Below, piece after piece: positions 59,150 through 64,000 of a stretch of 64,000 nt of DNA. A model generated the notes under the pieces. It saw only the letters and a program-made list of their open reading frames with translations. It did not search any database and was not told where the DNA came from. The first letter of the stretch is position 1. The number at the start of each line of letters is the position of its first letter. Source of the stretch: Malania oleifera (lineage: Eukaryota; Streptophyta; Magnoliopsida; Santalales; Ximeniaceae). The position numbers and the translations under genes were made by a program. The stretch covers positions 101,184,991 through 101,248,990 of the forward strand of contig NC_080423.1 in NCBI RefSeq assembly GCF_029873635.1, in the 5' to 3' direction.

Positions 59150-60530
59150 AATGGGCCTGGTCATTAGAGTGGAAGGAATTCAACTTTTTCCCTGTAAATA
59201 CTTGTGCATTTTGTTCCAATCATAATCCCCACGGCACTGTGAAATTCACACATCTCCTAAAAGCATCTACATCCTCACTTCTACAAAAACCAGAATTAAA
59301 TGATCAATGAATCCTTCACCAACTATGAACAAACTCAATGCTCTCACAATAAACTAAAAAGCTTAATTCCAAATATTCTAAAACAAAGGCACAATGCAAA
59401 AACAGATGAGAAGCTGTTTCTAAATTTTTAAAACACAATGGCCATGTGTCAGGAGAAAGTGCCTCAAAAGTCTCCTAGTCTGCATCACATTGTGGGTGTT
59501 AACTCTATTAAGAACAGCGAACCAAATAAAAGCCTTGATCTTTGAAGGAATTTTGGCCTTCCAAACACTTTTATAGAACAATAAGGGCACATTATCACTA
59601 GTCAAATGATCAAAAAATATTTGCAAGAAAACCCCGATAAATATAAGGACCACAAACAACTATCCCTCCTAAAGGAAGGAAGACAATTCTCCATCAACAC
59701 TAACTAATAAGAAAGCTCCCCCACCTCCCTATCATTAAGAGTCCTACAAACGATAAGCAAGAAATAACATCATTATACCTTGAAGACAAATGATAGACAA
59801 GGATATGAACAATGCAGTATTACCCACCAAAATATCTTCCCAGAAATGAATTCAAGAACAAATTTAGCAAGAGGATTTTTTTTTTTTTTTTTTTTTTGGC
59901 GTGGTAAGGGGAGTTTAAATCTGAGAAATACACCACAAAAGCTTTATGAAGAACATATAGTTTAGAAATTAGCATCCCACCCATTCACAGGCAAGCAAAT
60001 TTTACTTCAAATAATTCTATGCCAAAGAGAGGACTCCTCTAAAGGAAACAAACATAACCATTTAGCCATAAGAGTGCTGCTTTTAGACCCCAACTTTCCA
60101 AGACCCAAACCCTGATCCTGCTTAGACCTACATGCAAATTCCAACCAAATAAATGATCTCTCTTCTTTCCAAACCCAGACCAAAGAACATCTCTTACAAT
60201 TTTCTCAAGATTTCTAGCTATCCCCATTGGAGGCCTAAAAATAGATGAATATAAAGAGGGATACTAACAAGATAAGCCTAAATAAGAGTAATACGGCCTA
60301 TAGCTAAAATAACACACCTTTCCGCCCATCCAAACCTTTAGGCACCCTTTCCACCACTAGATCCCAAAACCCCACCAATCTATGATTGGCACCCAAGCAG
60401 AGCCCTAAATAAGACAAGAACCAGCCCAGAATACCACAACCTGGTAACAAAGTCATCAACTCCAGCCCAGAATACCACAACCCAGAAACAAAGTCATCAA
60501 CTAACCCTGCTGCACATGGAGATAGACCAC
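59150..60530 (-). mobile_element. L1-like LINE ORF2 C-terminal part, minus strand
   Basis: From high to low: GFWDLVVERVPKGLDGWKG (about 60340), NLEKIVRDVLWSGFGKKRDH (60210-60150), GLGLGKLGSKSSTLMAKWLC, then FYKSVWKAKIPSKIKAFIWF and AVLNRVNTHNVMQTRR (59580-59490) and CVNFTVPWGLWLEQNA (about 59240). These are the RT thumb, connection and zf-RVT domains of plant L1 ORF2, with many stops. A 41-bp tandem duplication lies at 60421-60502. Confidence 0.85.
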
Positions 60531-61575
60531 GAAAAATAAAAGGAGAGAGAAAGAGAGAACAAAAAGACTAAGTGGATTGAATAAGATGACAAGATAAGCA
60601 AGGTGTTGAATATCATTGCCAACAACTTGAGTGGATAGATTCCATTTGGCTTTGTTGGATGTTTAGGATGGTTAATATGTTAGTAGCATGTGGTATGTTT
60701 GACTTTATCTGGCTATGTGGGATGCTATGGATGTATAAGAAGTTAGCATTAATGTTGAGATGGTACTCTTCTACACTAATTTTATTATTTTATTCCATAT
60801 GATGAGATAACAGATTCAACTGTATAGATGGATGAGGACATTTTATATGTCGCGGCAATATACCATAACATACAAAAATATGAATAGGACAAATTAAAAT
60901 GAATATAGATTGTACCTCATGCCTGATTGGACATTCTTATACTAAAGAGCTCCAAGGTGGCTGAAGGTATTTTTTTCTTATTTGCACCCATGTTACAAAA
61001 AGAGGATGGCTTGTGAATACTTGACCTGTTACTATACAGTAAAAAATGGTAACATTCTTACAAACCATAGGCCAAAATGAACATTATGCGGTTATGAAGC
61101 ATAGGTTTCCACATTCACTATTATATTATTCATGTTTAATCCTGCATACGTGGATTATAGGCCCATTGTGGTCTGCCCCTTCCCCAGACCCCGCATATGC
61201 AGGAGCTTTGTGCACCGGGCTGCCCTTTTTTATGTTTAATCCTGCAAAGTGTTAAATGCAAGACTAGCAAAATAGATGATAGTGTCTACAAACATTTGAC
61301 AGAAATCCAAATGTTCCAGACAGAAGGCTTCTTTCGAAGTATTCAATGTATTTAATATTTATTTTACCTAACATGTTTATTTATCTAAGTTAAAATTTCA
61401 TTCATATATTTGACTTGATGGACATAGTGATTGGTGCATTGAATGGAACTTTAGTACATGCAGTTGTCTCGACAAAGAAACAAATGATCTATTGGGGGGG
61501 GGTGGGTCAAAATGTCCCATCCATTTGAGATTTTAACATGGTGTTTGCAAGGAGCACATGAAACAAGGGCACTAC
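60531..61575. other. TWD40-2 intron DNA, nothing recognised
   Basis: No exon of the WD40 part was found on the minus strand, and no mobile-element signature was recognised. Confidence 0.45.
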
Positions 61576-61900
61576 AAGATACAACAACAAAATCAAGCCT
61601 TGAGTCCCACTAGGTGGGGTCGACTATATGAATCCTTTTCCGCCAATTCATGTGATCATGGACCATTTCTTTTGACAGATTCAGGGATATTAAATCCTTA
61701 CTCACCATCTCCTCCCAAGTTATTTTAGGTCTACCCCTACCCCTTCTACTACCCCCCACAGTAACTAGCTCACTCTTCCTCACTGGTGCACTATGTGGCC
61801 TACGTTGCAAGTGTTCATACCATTTGAGTCGTCCCTCCCTTATCTTATCTTCTAAATCAATTGGCCTCACATTTCCCTTCATGGTATGTATTTCCAACAT
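61576..61900 (-). mobile_element. RTE-like LINE 3' end fragment
   Basis: ACAACAACAAAATCAAGCCT at 61580 on the plus strand, then GTCCCACTAGGTGGGGTCGA: the same 3' end as the copies at 43980 and 50552. The minus frame reads EDKIREGRLKWYEHLQRRPH and [20 protein letters not shown], the C-terminal end of RTE ORF2. Confidence 0.88.
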
Positions 61901-62469
61901 TTACTTTAAAAAAGCCATAGCAAAGATTGAATATTAATTTCCAATTCACTTGTTACTTTTTTTTAATTATTGTGGAATAGATAAATATTATCATTGTCAT
62001 GCCACCATGCACACAAACAAAGACACGTGAAATCATGGCACCTTTTCACATTGTAGGTTGGGAGATTTTTGTCAACGCTATATAAAATCTGAGGAAAGGT
62101 TTAACCATGCTCACAAGGTTCCAATATTGAGGAGGACGGCTCCTTTAAACATTAATGTTCTACAGGATATAGTGATTGCTTTTCACACACTGATCAACTA
62201 CTTGAAAGGCCCCAGATAAAGAAGATGAAGGCGATAACAAAGCACATGGCCCATTAGTAAGTAATTTGCATGAAGAATTTGCATTTCAATTAGTGCAAAA
62301 TAAGAGCAAAGTAACCGTATGAGATGGTACCCTATGGTAAATTTATTTTTAACTTCAATGCGTAAGATCCCAGCCCCACCCCGCCGCCCCCCTTTGCAAC
62401 TCTGCATTATGGCCCAGCACTGCAGACGGGCAGGACAGCCCCTACTTCCTGGCATTTTTTGGTTCTGAT
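61901..62469. other. TWD40-2 intron DNA, nothing recognised
   Basis: AT-rich, with a short C-rich patch at 62367-62392. No exon recognised. Confidence 0.45.
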
Positions 62470-64000
62470 CCAGAGAGCACACAATTTAAGGAACAGGTCT
62501 CCGATTGGGTGTTATGGAAGGTGAAATTGGCTAGGCAAACTATTGGGGCATCTTTTGAGGGGTTTGAAGATAGGTCTTTGAGATTGTTTGAGGATATTGA
62601 AAAAAAGAGAAGGGAGGAGTCACAACCCAACAGGAAATTGGACACAAACAGGGAGCTAAAATGTCTGGAAGTTCAGTTAATTATAATAAATTGGGAGGTT
62701 GTACAGACTTGGAAGAGGCAAGAAGCAGCCAGGGTTGCATGGTTAAATAATGTTAAGGAAAATCCTCACTTAGAATATGAAGGGGCTGAACAACAAATCC
62801 AAAAGAAGTGTAATAAGGTCCTTTCTCAAGGAATGGTGAGACGTGATATTGTTTGTTTACAGGTGACCAAAGCGGAAAATATGGATCTTCTTTTACTCAG
62901 AGATCTTTGGGGATGGGAGACCCGCAGATGGGTGTTTCCCTTGGTGCTGTGGGAAACACTGCAGGCATCCTTGTTATGTGGAATCTCAATGTGGTGGAGA
63001 TGCTGGATCATTCCATCAACTCCTTTTCAGTCTCATGTTTGCTCAAAAACCTAGATGACAATTTTCTTTGGACTCTCACCAGATTTTATAGCCCAGGTGA
63101 AGGACCCCATAGACTTTTTTTTGGGCAAAGCTCTTGAAAATTAAAAGTCGTTGGAACACTCCTTGGGTTATCAATATTCGGTGGAGATTTCAACATGGTG
63201 CTTTTTCCCCATGAAAGAAGTGAGGGCAAAGTGGAGAACAGTTGCATGAGAGAGTTTTTGAACTTCATTAATGTGAATGCCCTCATCAACCTTCCACTCA
63301 TGGTAGGAATTTTTACTTGGTCCAACACGAGAAAGCCACCTTCTTTCTCAAGGATTGACAAATTCCTTATCTCTGCAAATTGGTATTCACTACTCCAAAA
63401 GCACTCATGGACTCCTTCCCAAGCCCAAATTGGATCACTTCCCTATTCTTATTGACATGGGATGTGTCAAATAGGGACCAACCCTTTTTCGCTTTTGAGA
63501 ACATGTAGTTAAAGCCCAACAGTTTCAAAGATCTCATTAAGTAATGGTGGTCCTCTCTTTAGGTTAAGGGGAATGCTAGCTTTGTGCTAACATCAAAACT
63601 AAAGGGGTTAAAAGAAAAGCTCAAGGTATGGAATAAGAGCACCTATGGAAAAAAGGGTACCTTTGAAGAAGGAATTGTCAAAGATCATTAGCCTTGAAGA
63701 GATCACCTTATTGCTCAAGGAAGGTGATCGAAACACTAAATTTTCCCACCAGAGTGTGAATGCTCACCGTAGGCTAAACACCATTTTGAACATTGAAATC
63801 AAAGAGAACACTTAGGTTAAGGAAGAGGAAATCAAAGGGGCATTTGAGAGTTTTAGAAAGCCCTTTACTTCAAGATTCGTTGTGCAGGAAATTAATTAAA
63901 TCGCTTAGCCTCTTTACCATGGAGTGTCTAAAGAGACCCTTTGAAGAAGCTAAAATCCTCCGTGCTATTAGAGATTGCAATGGTGACAAAGCACCTAGCC
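62470..64000 (+). mobile_element. L1-like LINE, ORF1 end to RT start, cut by window end
   Basis: Plus strand: end of ORF1 (62509-62700, with RELK-CLE), then the apurinic endonuclease domain in shifting frames (MVRRDIVCLQVTKAENMD; RFYSPGEGPHRLFFG; NMVLFPHERSEGKVENSCM; LMVGIFTWSNTRKPPSFSRI; DKFLISANW) from 62830 to 63455, then the start of RT (FVLTSKLKGLKEKLKVWNKS near 63590; ILRAIRDCNGDKAP at the end). Frameshifts and stops show it is inactive. Opposite in orientation to the L1 pieces at 57895-60530. Confidence 0.87.

Overview
The window is plant nuclear DNA, most likely from a eudicot. The evidence is spliced genes of plant-only families (a DUF247 membrane protein and a TPLATE-complex subunit of the TWD40-2 type) set in a dense mix of plant transposable elements: Sirevirus and other Copia elements, a chromodomain Gypsy, an Ogre/Tat-type LTR, a Cassandra TRIM, tRNA-derived SINEs, and L1-like and RTE-like LINEs. 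The species cannot be named from the sequence. No bacterial, viral-episomal or organellar genes, rRNA or tRNA genes, or CRISPR arrays were seen.

Layout. 1-3100 is AT-rich DNA with microsatellites and no convincing gene. 3116-3610 holds a 26-bp triplet repeat and a cluster of five short palindromes. 3663-5012 is a segment that recurs at 36093-37350 and carries a relic of DUF247 exon 2. 5374-33334 is one Copia element (copia-1) bounded by a CTACA target-site duplication and swollen to 28 kb by later insertions: a Sirevirus copy (7029-16178), an Ogre/Tat-type solo LTR (16501-19682), an inverted block of copia-1's own integrase-RT (19912-21090), a minus-strand chromovirus-like Gypsy (21091-30827) that itself carries a Cassandra TRIM (24884-25622), and a truncated Gypsy LTR (30828-32425). 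Two of the junctions have matching target-site duplications, so part of the order of events can be read directly.

33651-35251 (minus) is the one complete gene: a two-exon DUF247 protein of 467 codons with a C-terminal membrane anchor. Around it lie a SINE with a 14-bp target-site duplication, the second copy of the duplicated segment, a gag-protease-only Copia remnant (37351-39774), a DUF247 5'-end pseudogene cut by that element's LTR (39775-40129), and a second SINE. A local DUF247 cluster seems to have been split and decayed by retroelements.

42186-57363 (minus) is the C-terminal half of a TWD40-2-like gene in eight exons. Its introns (up to 4.5 kb) contain RTE and L1 LINE pieces. The N-terminal WD40 exons are not in the window, so the next intron is longer than 6.6 kb. 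57900-64000, inside that intron, contains L1 pieces in both orientations and an RTE 3' end. Nothing seen here amounts to a new biological system. The most noteworthy items are the nested TE stack with an internal inversion, the Cassandra 5S-bearing TRIM, a 379-bp identical tract shared by otherwise diverged Sirevirus LTRs, and the palindrome array.
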